Positions 51,067 through 58,876 of a stretch of 64,000 nt of DNA are shown piece after piece. A program made the position numbers and the translations under genes. The notes beneath the pieces were generated by a model that saw only the letters and a list, made by a program, of their open reading frames with translations, searched no databases and was not told where the DNA came from. Source of the stretch: Polaromonas sp. (GTDB lineage Bacteria; Pseudomonadota; Gammaproteobacteria; Burkholderiales; Burkholderiaceae_C); the NCBI RefSeq assembly GCF_029945895.1, contig NZ_JAQSDL010000043.1:186001-250000 (forward strand), in the 5' to 3' direction. How positions within the stretch are numbered: position 1 is the first letter of the stretch; each line of letters begins with the position of its first letter.

Positions 51067-51684
51067 TCAGGCCACATACAGCAGCACGGTGATGAAGTGG
51101 CAGATGCTGCCGCCCAGCACAAACAGGTGCCACCAGCCGTGGCCGTGGCGCAGCTTGTGGTCAGTGGCGTAAAAACCAATGCCTATGGTGTAGCAAGCGC
51201 CGCCCGCGGCCAGCCAGGCAAAGCCCGAAGGCGTCAGGGCGGTCCACAAGGGCGACACCGCCACCAGCGCCAGCCAGCCCATCAGCACATAGATGACCAG
51301 GGACAGCACACGCGCGCCCTTGGCCAGCCAGATTTCCTGCACGATGCCCAGCAGCGCCAGGCTCCACACCACGCCCAGCAAGGACCAGCCCCAGGCGCCG
51401 CGCAGCGACACCAGCGCAAATGGCGTGTAGCTGCCTGCAATCAGCAGGTAGATCGAGCAGTGGTCAAACTTGCGCAGCACGTTTTTGGCGCGGCCGCGCA
51501 CGCTGTGATACAGCGTGGAAAAAACGTACAGCGCGACGAGCATGGCACCGTAGATGCTGAAGCTCACAATTTTCCAGGGGTCACCCACGAAGCCGGCGGG
51601 CACGATCAGTGCGGCCGAACCCGCCACCGCCAATCCGGCACCGACGAGGTGGCTGATGCTGTTGAAACGTTCACCGTGGTACAT
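51067..51684 (-). CDS. trhA: Hemolysin III family membrane protein TrhA
   Basis: 205-residue membrane protein with seven hydrophobic segments. The PAQR-type metal site is visible as 'STLYHSV', 'KFDHCSIY' and 'HGHGWWHLFV'. The N-terminus 'MYHGERFNSISHLVGAGLA' is typical of bacterial hemolysin III. TrhA has been linked to membrane fluidity homeostasis. It sits between ubiV (12 bases) and ubiT (14 bases) on the same strand, an unusual insertion in an otherwise pathway-pure operon. A membrane-lipid role would fit anaerobic quinone making, but that is speculation. Confidence 0.88.
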   Translation of the reverse strand: MYHGERFNSISHLVGAGLAVAGSAALIVPAGFVGDPWKIVSFSIYGAMLVALYVFSTLYHSVRGRAKNVLRKFDHCSIYLLIAGSYTPFALVSLRGAWGWSLLGVVWSLALLGIVQEIWLAKGARVLSLVIYVLMGWLALVAVSPLWTALTPSGFAWLAAGGACYTIGIGFYATDHKLRHGHGWWHLFVLGGSICHFITVLLYVA

Positions 51685-51696
51685 CGTTGTCAGCCC

Positions 51697-52599
51697 TCAG
51701 CCCGTCACCGCGAAAGCCACCTGCTCCAGACCGGGGCGGCCGTGCCAGTAGCCATTGCAGCCCTTCTCCGGCATGAGGGCCTGCATGCGCGCCAGCGCCT
51801 CCTGCGGCGTCAGCACCTGCTTGCGTGCTGCATCGAACAGGGCGATCACCTCTGCCATGTGCTGCGCCTGCGGACTCAGGCGGATCACATCCACGTCCGC
51901 AGCACGCATGTCCTCCAGCGCATCGACCAGGTTGTAGACGCGGGCCGACTGGGTCTGCGTGCCGTTGAGCACCAGGAACTCCTCGCTCTCGCGGGTTCTG
52001 AGCATCAGGCCGTCCGGGTGGTCGAGGCAACTGAAGCGGCAGTCGTCCTTGGGCAGGTTGCGTTGCCGCGCGGTAAAGCAGCGCGCCGAGTAGGCCAGCG
52101 GCATGCGTCCATAGGCAAACACCTCGGTCTCCAGTCCGGACGGGCGGTCCTGCTGCAACAGCGCAAGATCACCTTGCTTCATCTCCAGCGGCATGACCCA
52201 GCGGCTCGCGCCCAGCGACGCCATCCATTGCAGCGAAGCCTGGTTGTACAGGTTGAGATGCGGGCCGGCCACAAACGGCAACTTGCCCGCCAGGCGGTGG
52301 ACGGCACCCATGTCATTGGCCTCGACCCGAAAATCGCCATTGGCCGTGATCCTGTGCATGGTGCCCACATCGCTGCCCGACTCCAGCAGCACCTGGGTTG
52401 AAAGCACCACCTCCTTGCCAGCAGAGCGCAGGCGGGCCGCGATGTCCAGCCAGTCGGCCAGGCGCAACTCATGACGCCGCGAACACACGGTCTCGCCGAG
52501 GTAGACCACGTCCACCGGCGTCCCAGCGATGGCGTCGTAGAAATTGAAGACAGTCTGCCGCTGCCAGTAGTACAGCAATGGCCCCAGAGCGATTTTCAT
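51697..52599 (-). CDS. ubiV: O2-independent ubiquinone hydroxylation subunit UbiV (U32 family)
   Basis: 300-residue U32-peptidase-like protein. The 4Fe-4S ligands are present at C39 ('GETVCSRRHE'), C174 ('YSARCF'), C187 and C191 ('DDCRFSC'), the same C39...C-x12-C-x3-C layout I recall from E. coli UbiV. The start 'MKIALGPLLYYW' matches the family. Two more ATGs at 52617/52614 overlap the ubiU stop (ATGA), so translation may be coupled. It works as a UbiU-UbiV heterodimer that hydroxylates the ubiquinone ring without oxygen. Confidence 0.94.
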   Translation of the reverse strand: MKIALGPLLYYWQRQTVFNFYDAIAGTPVDVVYLGETVCSRRHELRLADWLDIAARLRSAGKEVVLSTQVLLESGSDVGTMHRITANGDFRVEANDMGAVHRLAGKLPFVAGPHLNLYNQASLQWMASLGASRWVMPLEMKQGDLALLQQDRPSGLETEVFAYGRMPLAYSARCFTARQRNLPKDDCRFSCLDHPDGLMLRTRESEEFLVLNGTQTQSARVYNLVDALEDMRAADVDVIRLSPQAQHMAEVIALFDAARKQVLTPQEALARMQALMPEKGCNGYWHGRPGLEQVAFAVTG

Positions 52600-52613
52600 G
52601 GTGCGGATTTCCA

Positions 52614-53663
52614 TCATTTCCAGGGTCGGTGGTAAGCGCCCAGCGTGTGTTGCTGCCCTTCGGCGACCTGGTCGAGGCTGGCCATCCAGCTGGTTTTTGG
52701 TGCGTAACGATGCGGGTTGGCAACACAATGGTCGATCGCCTCGCGCCAGACTCGCGTTACCTGCGCCACATAAGCAAGGCTGCGCTGGCGACCCTCGATC
52801 TTGATGGCGCGCACACCCATCTTCATGAGCTGGGGTAGCAGTTCGAGCGTGTTCAGGCTGGCAGGCTCCTCAATGGCGTAATAACTCTCGTCATCACCCA
52901 CGTCGAAGCGTCCTTTGCACAGCGTGGGATAGCCGGCATTCTCACCGCCGGCATATCGGTCTATCAGCACACCGCCCAGACGCGATTCCAGGCCCTGCGG
53001 TGTTTCCTGCCAGCGCACGGACCTGGCCGGCGAACATACGCCGTGCGTGTTGGGAGATTCGCCCGTCACATAGGACGAAAGCGCGCAGCGCCCCTCCACC
53101 ATCACACACAGGCTGCCAAACCCAAACACCTCGATCTCCACCGGTGTCTTGTCAATGACCTGCCGCACCTGTTCCAGCGACAACACACGCGGCAACACCG
53201 CGCGAACGACGCCGAACTGCTCGCGGTAGAAGTTGATGGCCTCGTAGTTGGTGGCCGAACCCTGCACCGAGAGATGCAGGCGCAGCGCCGGATAACGCAA
53301 GGCGGCGTACTGCATGAGCCCGGGGTCCGCCAGGATCACGGCATCCACCCCCAGGTCCACAGCCTGATCCAGCGCCGCGCGCCAGGGACCGGGGTTGGCG
53401 GCCTGCGGATAGGTGTTGAGCGCCATGAAGACCTTGCAGCCGCGCTCGTGGGCATACCGGACGCCCGTGGCAATGGCGGCCTCGTCGAAATTGAGGCCGG
53501 CGAAATTGCGCGCATTGGTCGCGTCGCGCAGGCCCAGATAGACACAGCTGGCGCCGTTGTCCACCGCGGCCTTCAGGGCCGGCAGGCTGCCGGCCGGGCA
53601 GACCAGTTCCGGCGCGATGGAATGAGACAGGGCAGATTCGGCGAGAGGTGTGGAGTGGGTCAT
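52614..53663 (-). CDS. ubiU: O2-independent ubiquinone hydroxylation subunit UbiU (U32 family)
   Basis: 349-residue U32-family protein. Four cysteines have the E. coli UbiU spacing exactly: C-x6-C-x16-C-x38-C ('GSLCVMVEGRC', 'HGVCSPAR', 'YPTLCKGRF'). They bind a 4Fe-4S cluster. The start 'MTHSTPLAESALSHSIAPELVCPAG' at 53663 is slightly long, but ELVCPAGSLPALKAAVDNGA is the usual first strand. Open frame upstream to 53717 lacks similarity. First gene of ubiU-ubiV-trhA-ubiT-DGC-ubiX-ubiD, with an FNR-type promoter upstream. Confidence 0.94.
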   Translation of the reverse strand: MTHSTPLAESALSHSIAPELVCPAGSLPALKAAVDNGASCVYLGLRDATNARNFAGLNFDEAAIATGVRYAHERGCKVFMALNTYPQAANPGPWRAALDQAVDLGVDAVILADPGLMQYAALRYPALRLHLSVQGSATNYEAINFYREQFGVVRAVLPRVLSLEQVRQVIDKTPVEIEVFGFGSLCVMVEGRCALSSYVTGESPNTHGVCSPARSVRWQETPQGLESRLGGVLIDRYAGGENAGYPTLCKGRFDVGDDESYYAIEEPASLNTLELLPQLMKMGVRAIKIEGRQRSLAYVAQVTRVWREAIDHCVANPHRYAPKTSWMASLDQVAEGQQHTLGAYHRPWK

Positions 53664-53712
53664 GCAGGCAGCGATCGGACGTCGGCCCCGAACGGAGCCG
53701 TCACAGCGCACG

Positions 53713-53754
53713 ACCATACGTCAATCCTTCCAGATACTTTCTGATCCCCGTCAA
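53713..53754 (-). promoter_or_regulatory. FNR-type promoter of the ubiU operon
   Basis: On the minus strand: TTGAC-GGGG-ATCAG (53754-53741), 8 of 10 matches to TTGAT-N4-ATCAA, and -10 TATGGT (53718-53713). The box centre (53747.5) is 41.5 bases from a start at about 53706, the class II activator position, leaving a 43-base leader before ubiU. In E. coli the ubiTUV genes are FNR-controlled. Confidence 0.65.
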
Positions 53755-53846
53755 GAAATGGGCTCAAGACCTTCAAGGCGGGAAGCAGCGCCGCACGCCG
53801 GGATAAAACCTGTTGGTAGACAGGGGTGAGTTGATCAGTCGTGCAT

Positions 53847-53860
53847 TTGACCTGAATCAA
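53847..53860 (+). promoter_or_regulatory. FNR/ANR/DNR box for the nor-side transcript
   Basis: TTGAC-CTGA-ATCAA, 9 of 10 matches to the FNR consensus. Its centre (53853.5) is 41.5 bases from a predicted start at about 53895, again a class II position; the sequence CTTATAG around 53884-53890 can serve as -10. Confidence 0.75.
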
Positions 53861-53887
53861 CAGGGGAATTGTCATTGCTCGAACTTA

Positions 53888-53910
53888 TAGATGTATTATA
53901 GATGCACCTT
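53888..53910. promoter_or_regulatory. NsrR operator over the nor-side transcription start
   Basis: 23-base site: left half TAGATGTATTA, centre T, right half AGATGCACCTT. By my alignment it matches the NsrR consensus (AAGATGCATTT-N-AAATGCATCTT) at about 17 of 22 arm positions. It covers the predicted start, so binding would block transcription of DUF2249-norB, and NO would relieve it. The nsrR gene is in the same cluster (56884). Confidence 0.8.
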
Positions 53911-53952
53911 ATAAATCGTCCTTGTTTTTACTTGTTATCGAATGGAGTCTCC

Positions 53953-54240
53953 ATGAGCCATACCTCTGCCCCTGCCGCGCTAGACATCCGCACTCTCCCG
54001 CCCCGCGAGCGCCATTCCCTGATCTTCTCGACCTTCAGCCAGCTCAGCGCCGGCCAGGCCATGGAATTGATCAACGACCATGACCCCCAGCCGCTTCGTC
54101 ACCAGTTCCAGGCCGAATGGCCAGGCAAGTTCAGCTGGTCCTACCTGGAACAGGGACCGGCCACCTGGCGCGTGGCCATCACCCGGCTGGCACCTGCGCA
54201 CAGCGACGGTCAATGCTGCGGATCCTGCGGCGGCGCCTGA
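53953..54240 (+). CDS. DUF2249 domain protein with cysteine-rich tail
   Basis: 95-residue DUF2249 protein. The core is 'LDIRTLPPRERHSLIFSTFSQLSAGQAMELINDHDPQPLRHQF' (landmark: NDHDPQPL). The C-terminus 'CCGSCGG' could bind metal. DUF2249 proteins occur beside NO reductase and Fe-S or heme genes; their function is unknown. ATG 53953 has a GGAG site 5 bases upstream; an upstream in-frame ATG (53902) lies inside the NsrR operator. First gene of the NO cluster, 30 bases before norB. Confidence 0.82.
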   Translation: MSHTSAPAALDIRTLPPRERHSLIFSTFSQLSAGQAMELINDHDPQPLRHQFQAEWPGKFSWSYLEQGPATWRVAITRLAPAHSDGQCCGSCGGA

Positions 54241-54270
54241 TCCCCTTAAAGAAACCAGAAGGAATATGCG

Positions 54271-56547
54271 ATGAAAAACAACAACATGCTGTGGCGCTGG
54301 CTCGGCTTCATCTTTGTCCTGTCGTTTGGGGCCCTGGGTTACCTTGGCGTACAGATCTACCTGACAGCCCCTCCCATCCCCAAGGCCGTCGTCACCACCT
54401 CGGGGGAGGTACTTTTTACCGGCGAGCAGGTCCAGAAAGGCCAGCAGGTCTGGCTGGCCAGCGGCGGCCAGCAGCAAGGCAGCGTCTGGGGCCACGGCGC
54501 CTACCTGGCGCCGGACTGGTCGGCCGACTGGCTGCACCGCGAAGCCGTGGCGCTCCAGACCATCCATACGCAGGCATTGCGCAAGGATCCGGCGGCCATC
54601 ACGGCGTCGGATCGAGGCGCGGTCGATGCTGCGCTGAAGGAGGAAATGCGGCGCAACACCTATGACCCCACCAGCGAAACCGTCACCGTGTCACGCGACC
54701 GTGCACAGGCAATCCGTGAAGTGGCGAGTCACTACAGCGCACTGTTCGGCAGCGATGTTCTGCTGGACAAGCTGCGTGACCAGTATGCAATGACGGGCAA
54801 CCTGCTACCCGACGCGGCGGATCGCCACGCGCTCGCCGCCTTCTTTTTCTGGACGTCCTGGGCCGCGACCACCGACCGGCCGGGCGAGGAGAACCTGTCT
54901 TACACCAGCAACTGGCCACACGAGCCGCTGGTCGGCAACAAGATGACCGACTCTGCCGCGATCTGGTCGATGGTCAGCATCGTCCTGCTGCTCGGTGCGA
55001 TCGCCGCCATGTTGTGGCTGCACGGCAGCCAGCGCCATGAGCCGGAGGCTCTGCCGCCCAAGGCCGATCCTTTGCTGGGCGCCGTCGCCACACCCTCGAT
55101 GAAGGCGACGCGCAAGTACTTCTTTGCCGTGGTCGGTCTCATGCTGCTGCAGATTGCCATGGGCGTGGTCACGGCGCACTACGCCGTTGAAGGCCAGTCC
55201 TTCTTTGGCTTCCCGCTCGCGGAAGTGCTGCCCTATGTCGTGAGCCGTACCGTGCATACGCAAATCGGCATCTTCTGGATCGCCACCGCCTGGCTGGCCA
55301 CCGGTCTCTACATCGCCCCACTGCTGGCGGGACGGGAACCCAAGATGCAAAAGCTCGGCGTGGACGTTCTGTTCTGGGCCCTGATTGCCATCGTGGTCGG
55401 GTCGACCGTGACCGGCTGGCTGGGCACGCTGCAGCACCGCGGCGTGGACTTCAGTTTCTGGATCGGCAATCAGGGGCTGGAATTCACCAGCATGGGCCGT
55501 GTCTGGCAAATCCTGCTGTTCGTGGGCCTGCTGTTCTGGGTGTTTCTGCTCGGCCGCGCGCTCTGGCCTGCGCTGAAGAAGCCTTCGGAAACCCGCGGTC
55601 TGATCGCCATGGTCTTCCTGTCGGCCACCTGCATCGGCGGCTTCTATGCAACGTCGCTGACCTGGGGACAGAACACGCATTACTCGATGGTCGAGTACTG
55701 GCGCTGGTGGCTGGTTCACCTGTGGGTGGAAGGCTTCTTTGAAGTGTTCGCCACCGCGGTGGTTGCGCTGATCTTCACCAAGCTGGGACTGGTTCGCACC
55801 GAAAGCGCCAACCGCGCCATCATCGCCGAGACCATCGTGTTCCTGTTCGGCGGCATCCTGGGCACGCTCCATCACCTCTATTTCACCGGTACGCCCACTT
55901 CGGTGATCGCCGTCGGTGCGGTGTTCTCGGCGCTTGAAGTCGTCCCCCTGACGCTGATCGGCCTGGAAGCCCTGCAGACCTACCGCCGTTCCAACGCCCT
56001 GCCGTGGCTGGCCGCCTACAAGTGGCCTGTCATGTGTTTTGTTGCAGTCGGCTTCTGGAACACCGTCGGTGCCGGCCTGCTCGGCTTCGCCATCAACCCG
56101 CCCGCCTCGCTCTACTATGTACAGGGTCTGAACATGACTGCAGCCCACGGCCACGCCGCTCTGTTCGGTGTCTACGGCATGCTTGGCATCGGCCTCATGC
56201 TGTTCTGCCTGCGCGGCCTGTATGCGCGCCATCTGCACGCCGACAACATCCTCAAGCCGGCCTTCTGGAGCCTCAACATCGGCCTGGCGATGATGGTCTT
56301 CCTGTCGCTGCTGCCGGCCGGTATTTACCAGGCCTGGGCCAGCGTGAGCAAAGGCCTGTGGTACGCCCGCTCGCCGGAAATCATCCACTCACCCGTGATG
56401 GAAACCCTGGTCTGGATGCGGGTGCCGGGCGACATCCTGTTCGCCATCGGCGCAGTCCTGCTGGCCTGGTATGCCGTCCGCCTTCTGCGGCGTCCAGCGG
56501 CTCAACCTGCCAACGCCCTTACCGCCAAGGCAGTGGCCGGTCTCTGA
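54271..56547 (+). CDS. norB: Quinol-dependent nitric oxide reductase (qNOR)
   Basis: 758-residue single-subunit NO reductase (2 NO to N2O) taking electrons from ubiquinol. TM1 is followed by a periplasmic cytochrome c-like domain without heme ('GQQVWLASGGQQQGSVWGHGAYLAPDW', 57-83), the qNOR hallmark. Then come about 13 TM segments. Heme ligands: H329 ('RTVHTQIGIFW'), H626 and H628 ('AAHGHAALFG'). FeB ligands: H483 and E487 ('HLWVEGFFE'), H534 and H535 ('LHHLYFTGTP'). No norC is present, as expected. Controlled by the FNR box and NsrR site 360-430 bases upstream. Confidence 0.95.
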   Translation: MKNNNMLWRWLGFIFVLSFGALGYLGVQIYLTAPPIPKAVVTTSGEVLFTGEQVQKGQQVWLASGGQQQGSVWGHGAYLAPDWSADWLHREAVALQTIHTQALRKDPAAITASDRGAVDAALKEEMRRNTYDPTSETVTVSRDRAQAIREVASHYSALFGSDVLLDKLRDQYAMTGNLLPDAADRHALAAFFFWTSWAATTDRPGEENLSYTSNWPHEPLVGNKMTDSAAIWSMVSIVLLLGAIAAMLWLHGSQRHEPEALPPKADPLLGAVATPSMKATRKYFFAVVGLMLLQIAMGVVTAHYAVEGQSFFGFPLAEVLPYVVSRTVHTQIGIFWIATAWLATGLYIAPLLAGREPKMQKLGVDVLFWALIAIVVGSTVTGWLGTLQHRGVDFSFWIGNQGLEFTSMGRVWQILLFVGLLFWVFLLGRALWPALKKPSETRGLIAMVFLSATCIGGFYATSLTWGQNTHYSMVEYWRWWLVHLWVEGFFEVFATAVVALIFTKLGLVRTESANRAIIAETIVFLFGGILGTLHHLYFTGTPTSVIAVGAVFSALEVVPLTLIGLEALQTYRRSNALPWLAAYKWPVMCFVAVGFWNTVGAGLLGFAINPPASLYYVQGLNMTAAHGHAALFGVYGMLGIGLMLFCLRGLYARHLHADNILKPAFWSLNIGLAMMVFLSLLPAGIYQAWASVSKGLWYARSPEIIHSPVMETLVWMRVPGDILFAIGAVLLAWYAVRLLRRPAAQPANALTAKAVAGL

Positions 56548-56555
56548 CCTCCCTC

Positions 56556-56580
56556 GAAAGGCCGGCCGCACCGGCCTTTC
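56556..56580 (+). terminator. Hairpin terminator after norB
   Basis: 10-bp perfect stem GAAAGGCCGG/CCGGCCTTTC, loop CCGCA, followed by a T-rich stretch (GTCTCTTTCTAC, then TTTTTTT at 56594-56600). It lies between norB and the second DUF2249 gene, so downstream genes may have lower expression or their own promoter. Confidence 0.75.
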
Positions 56581-56614
56581 GTCTCTTTCTACTTTTTTTA
56601 TAGGAGCTTTCACC

Positions 56615-56866
56615 ATGAGCGAGATCCAGACCCTCCACAACGTCTACCCCTTCGACGCCCGCGGTGTCGCCAAACGGTTCCGCCACGCGGCCATTTTCGG
56701 CGCACTGGAAAGCCTGCACCCCGGCGAAACCATGCGTTTCGTCAACGACCACGATCCCCTGCCCCTGCTGGGCCAGCTGCAACAGGCCTTCGGTGAAAAA
56801 CTGGGCATCGACTACGTGCGGCGCGAACCAGGGGAAATCGTGATCGACTTCCAGGTACGCGGCTGA
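56615..56866 (+). CDS. DUF2249 domain protein, second copy
   Basis: 83-residue DUF2249 protein, 'VYPFDARGVAKRFRHAAIFGALESLHPGETMRFVNDHDPLPLLGQL' (landmark: FVNDHDPLPL). It shares the NDHDP motif with the copy at 53953 but has no cysteine tail. Function unknown. ATG 56615 follows TAGGAG by 9 bases; the open frame before it runs through the terminator and is not coding. nsrR starts 17 bases later. Confidence 0.82.
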   Translation: MSEIQTLHNVYPFDARGVAKRFRHAAIFGALESLHPGETMRFVNDHDPLPLLGQLQQAFGEKLGIDYVRREPGEIVIDFQVRG

Positions 56867-56883
56867 GGCCTTACATTCACCCT

Positions 56884-57354
56884 ATGAAACTTACCGCCTT
56901 TACCGACTACAGCTTGCGTGTGCTGATCTATCTGGCCGCGCAGCCCGAGAAACGCGCCACGATTGCCGAAATTGCGACCTCGTTCGACGTGTCGGAAAAT
57001 CATCTGACCAAGGTGGTGCATCTGCTCGGCAAAAAAGGCTGGCTGGCCAATGTGCGCGGCAAGGGCGGCGGGCTCGAACTGGCCATGCCGCCCGAACTGG
57101 TCGGTGTTGGCGCGGTGGTGCGCCAGACCGAGGGCGCGGCTGTGGTGGCCGAATGTTTTTCCGATGAGACCAACCATTGCGCGATCACCCGCATCTGCCG
57201 GCTGCGTGGTGTGCTCGGTGAAGCGGTCGAGGCTTTCTACGCCGTGCTGGACCGCTACACCCTGGCCGACCTGGTCCAGAACCGTCAGTCGCTGGCCAAG
57301 GTGCTGTTTATTGACAGGAATGCACCCAGCCCGGCCACCAAGCGCGCCGCTTGA
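56884..57354 (+). CDS. nsrR: Nitric oxide-sensing Rrf2-family repressor NsrR
   Basis: 156-residue Rrf2 regulator. The winged HTH reads 'RATIAEIATSFDVSENHLTKVVHLLGKKGWL' and the three Fe-S ligands are C91, C99 and C105 in 'AECFSDETNHCAITRICRLR', close to known NsrR spacing. NO damages the cluster and releases DNA. Its likely target is the site at 53888-53910. The length and the start 'MKLTAFTDYSLRVLIYLAAQ' are typical. Confidence 0.94.
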   Translation: MKLTAFTDYSLRVLIYLAAQPEKRATIAEIATSFDVSENHLTKVVHLLGKKGWLANVRGKGGGLELAMPPELVGVGAVVRQTEGAAVVAECFSDETNHCAITRICRLRGVLGEAVEAFYAVLDRYTLADLVQNRQSLAKVLFIDRNAPSPATKRAA

Positions 57355-57374
57355 GTGCTGATACCGGAGCTGCC

Positions 57375-57713
57375 ATGACTGAGCCCAAAGCGCCGTTTCC
57401 CTACGAAGGTCCAGAAGCGCTTCGGCAGCCCCTGCTGGAGGCACTGACGCGGGTGGTCGACCCGGAAGTCGCCATGAGCATCGTCGATGTCGGGCTGATC
57501 TATGGCGTCACCGTGACCGACGGGAAACTGCATGTCCGGTTGACCATGACATCGGCCGCGTGCCCGGTTGCCGATCTCATCATCGACGAGGTCGAAACAG
57601 AGCTGGACCGGGTGGCACCGCCGGAATTGCTGATTGAAGTTGAACTGGTATGGGAACCGCCCTGGTCCGCCGACCGGATGAGCGAGCGCGCAAAGCGCTT
57701 CATGCAGTGGTGA
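57375..57713 (+). CDS. DUF59/MIP18-family metal-sulfur cluster protein
   Basis: 112-residue protein with the DUF59 pattern 'VVDPEVAMSIVDVGLIYGVTV', a conserved Cys in 'TMTSAACPVADLI', and the C-terminal 'PPWSADRMSERAKR' found in PaaD/SufT-like proteins. These proteins assist Fe-S cluster assembly or transfer. Its place after nsrR and its 4-base overlap with the NnrS-type gene suggest a role in repair of NO-damaged clusters. ATG 57375 has CGGAG upstream. Confidence 0.85.
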   Translation: MTEPKAPFPYEGPEALRQPLLEALTRVVDPEVAMSIVDVGLIYGVTVTDGKLHVRLTMTSAACPVADLIIDEVETELDRVAPPELLIEVELVWEPPWSADRMSERAKRFMQW

Positions 57714-58876
57714 CCACGTCGCGTCGCACCGGGCAAACGCAACGCCAGACGGCGCCCCGGTGGATCACCCTGGCCATGCGGCCGCTGCTGCTGGGCCTGG
57801 TCGCGCTGTCGCTGCTGGCCGGTATCACAGGCGGCCTGCTGCGCGTGGGCGTGGCCCTTCCCGCCCTGCCGGAGGCTGTCTGGCCCGGTCAGGCCGCGCT
57901 GTCCCATGCAGCTCTCATGATCTGCGGCTTTCTCGGCACTGTCATCGGCATCGAACGGGCTGTGGCCGTCAAGCTGCGCGCCGCTTTCCTCGCACCGCTG
58001 GCCTCGGGGGCAGGGGGCGCATTCCTGCTGCTGGGTCAGACCGGGCCAGGCGCGTGGCTGGGTGTGGGTGCTGCCGCGATTTTTACCGCGGTCAACATTG
58101 TGATCGTGCGGCGCCAGCGCGTCGCCCACACCTGGCTGTTGCTGGTCGCGGCAGCAGCGTGGCTGGCCGGCAATCTGCTTTTCGCCACGGGCCAGGGCAG
58201 CGTGGCGACGCTGCCCTGGTGGTTCGCCTTTCTCGTGATGACCATTGCCGCCGAGCGCCTGGAAATGACGCGGTTGATGCGCCGGCGCCCGGCAGCGGAA
58301 TGGTCACTGAAGGCTGTGCTGGCGGCGTTGCTCGCGGGCGCTGCCTGGTCAGCCCTGGCGCCGGTCGCTGGCGGGCTGTTGTACGGCGCAGCGTTGACCC
58401 TGCTGGCGCTGTGGCTGGGAATGTTTGACATCGCCCGGCACACCGTCCACGCGCACGGACTCAGCCGTTACATGGCGGTTTGCCTCCTCGGCGGCTATGC
58501 CTGGCTGGCCGTGGCTGGCCTAGCGTGGGCCGCCACCGCTCTGGGGCTGCCTTTGCGCGATGCCGCACTGCATGCCCTCGGCCTGGGCTTCATCGTCAGC
58601 ATGATGATGGGCCATGCACCGGTCATCCTTCCGGCCATTGCGCGCATCAGGCTGCAGTTCGGCAACTTTTTCTATGTGCCGCTGGCCGTGCTGCACTTGT
58701 CCCTGCTGATACGCCTGGTCGCTGGAATGGCGGGTAACCCGCTGCGCAGCACCGGCGCACTCTTCAATGCTGTCGCGATGGCACTGTTTGCGGCCACCAT
58801 CGCCGGCGCTGCCGTGGCCTGGCGTATCCAGCATGGCAGGCCCGACGTCCTGCCCACTCGAAAGACATTTCCATGA
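57710..58876 (+). CDS. NnrS-related heme-copper membrane protein
   Basis: 388-residue membrane protein with about 12 hydrophobic segments. 'HALGLGFIVSMMMGHAPVILPAI' contains the conserved histidines of the NnrS-like group, and the overall layout matches the shorter NnrS paralogues found in denitrifiers. The start is given as GTG 57710, overlapping the DUF59 stop (GTGA); ATG 57776 ('MRPLLLG') is an alternative. It is followed by a canonical nnrS with a 4-base overlap. NnrS proteins protect against NO-caused metabolite-iron complexes. Confidence 0.72.
   Translation: MTTSRRTGQTQRQTAPRWITLAMRPLLLGLVALSLLAGITGGLLRVGVALPALPEAVWPGQAALSHAALMICGFLGTVIGIERAVAVKLRAAFLAPLASGAGGAFLLLGQTGPGAWLGVGAAAIFTAVNIVIVRRQRVAHTWLLLVAAAAWLAGNLLFATGQGSVATLPWWFAFLVMTIAAERLEMTRLMRRRPAAEWSLKAVLAALLAGAAWSALAPVAGGLLYGAALTLLALWLGMFDIARHTVHAHGLSRYMAVCLLGGYAWLAVAGLAWAATALGLPLRDAALHALGLGFIVSMMMGHAPVILPAIARIRLQFGNFFYVPLAVLHLSLLIRLVAGMAGNPLRSTGALFNAVAMALFAATIAGAAVAWRIQHGRPDVLPTRKTFP

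Noticed and set aside
53660..53875. 71-codon minus-strand frame between the FNR boxes and ubiU
   Set aside because: It overlaps the ubiU start and both predicted promoter elements and resembles no family; probably chance.
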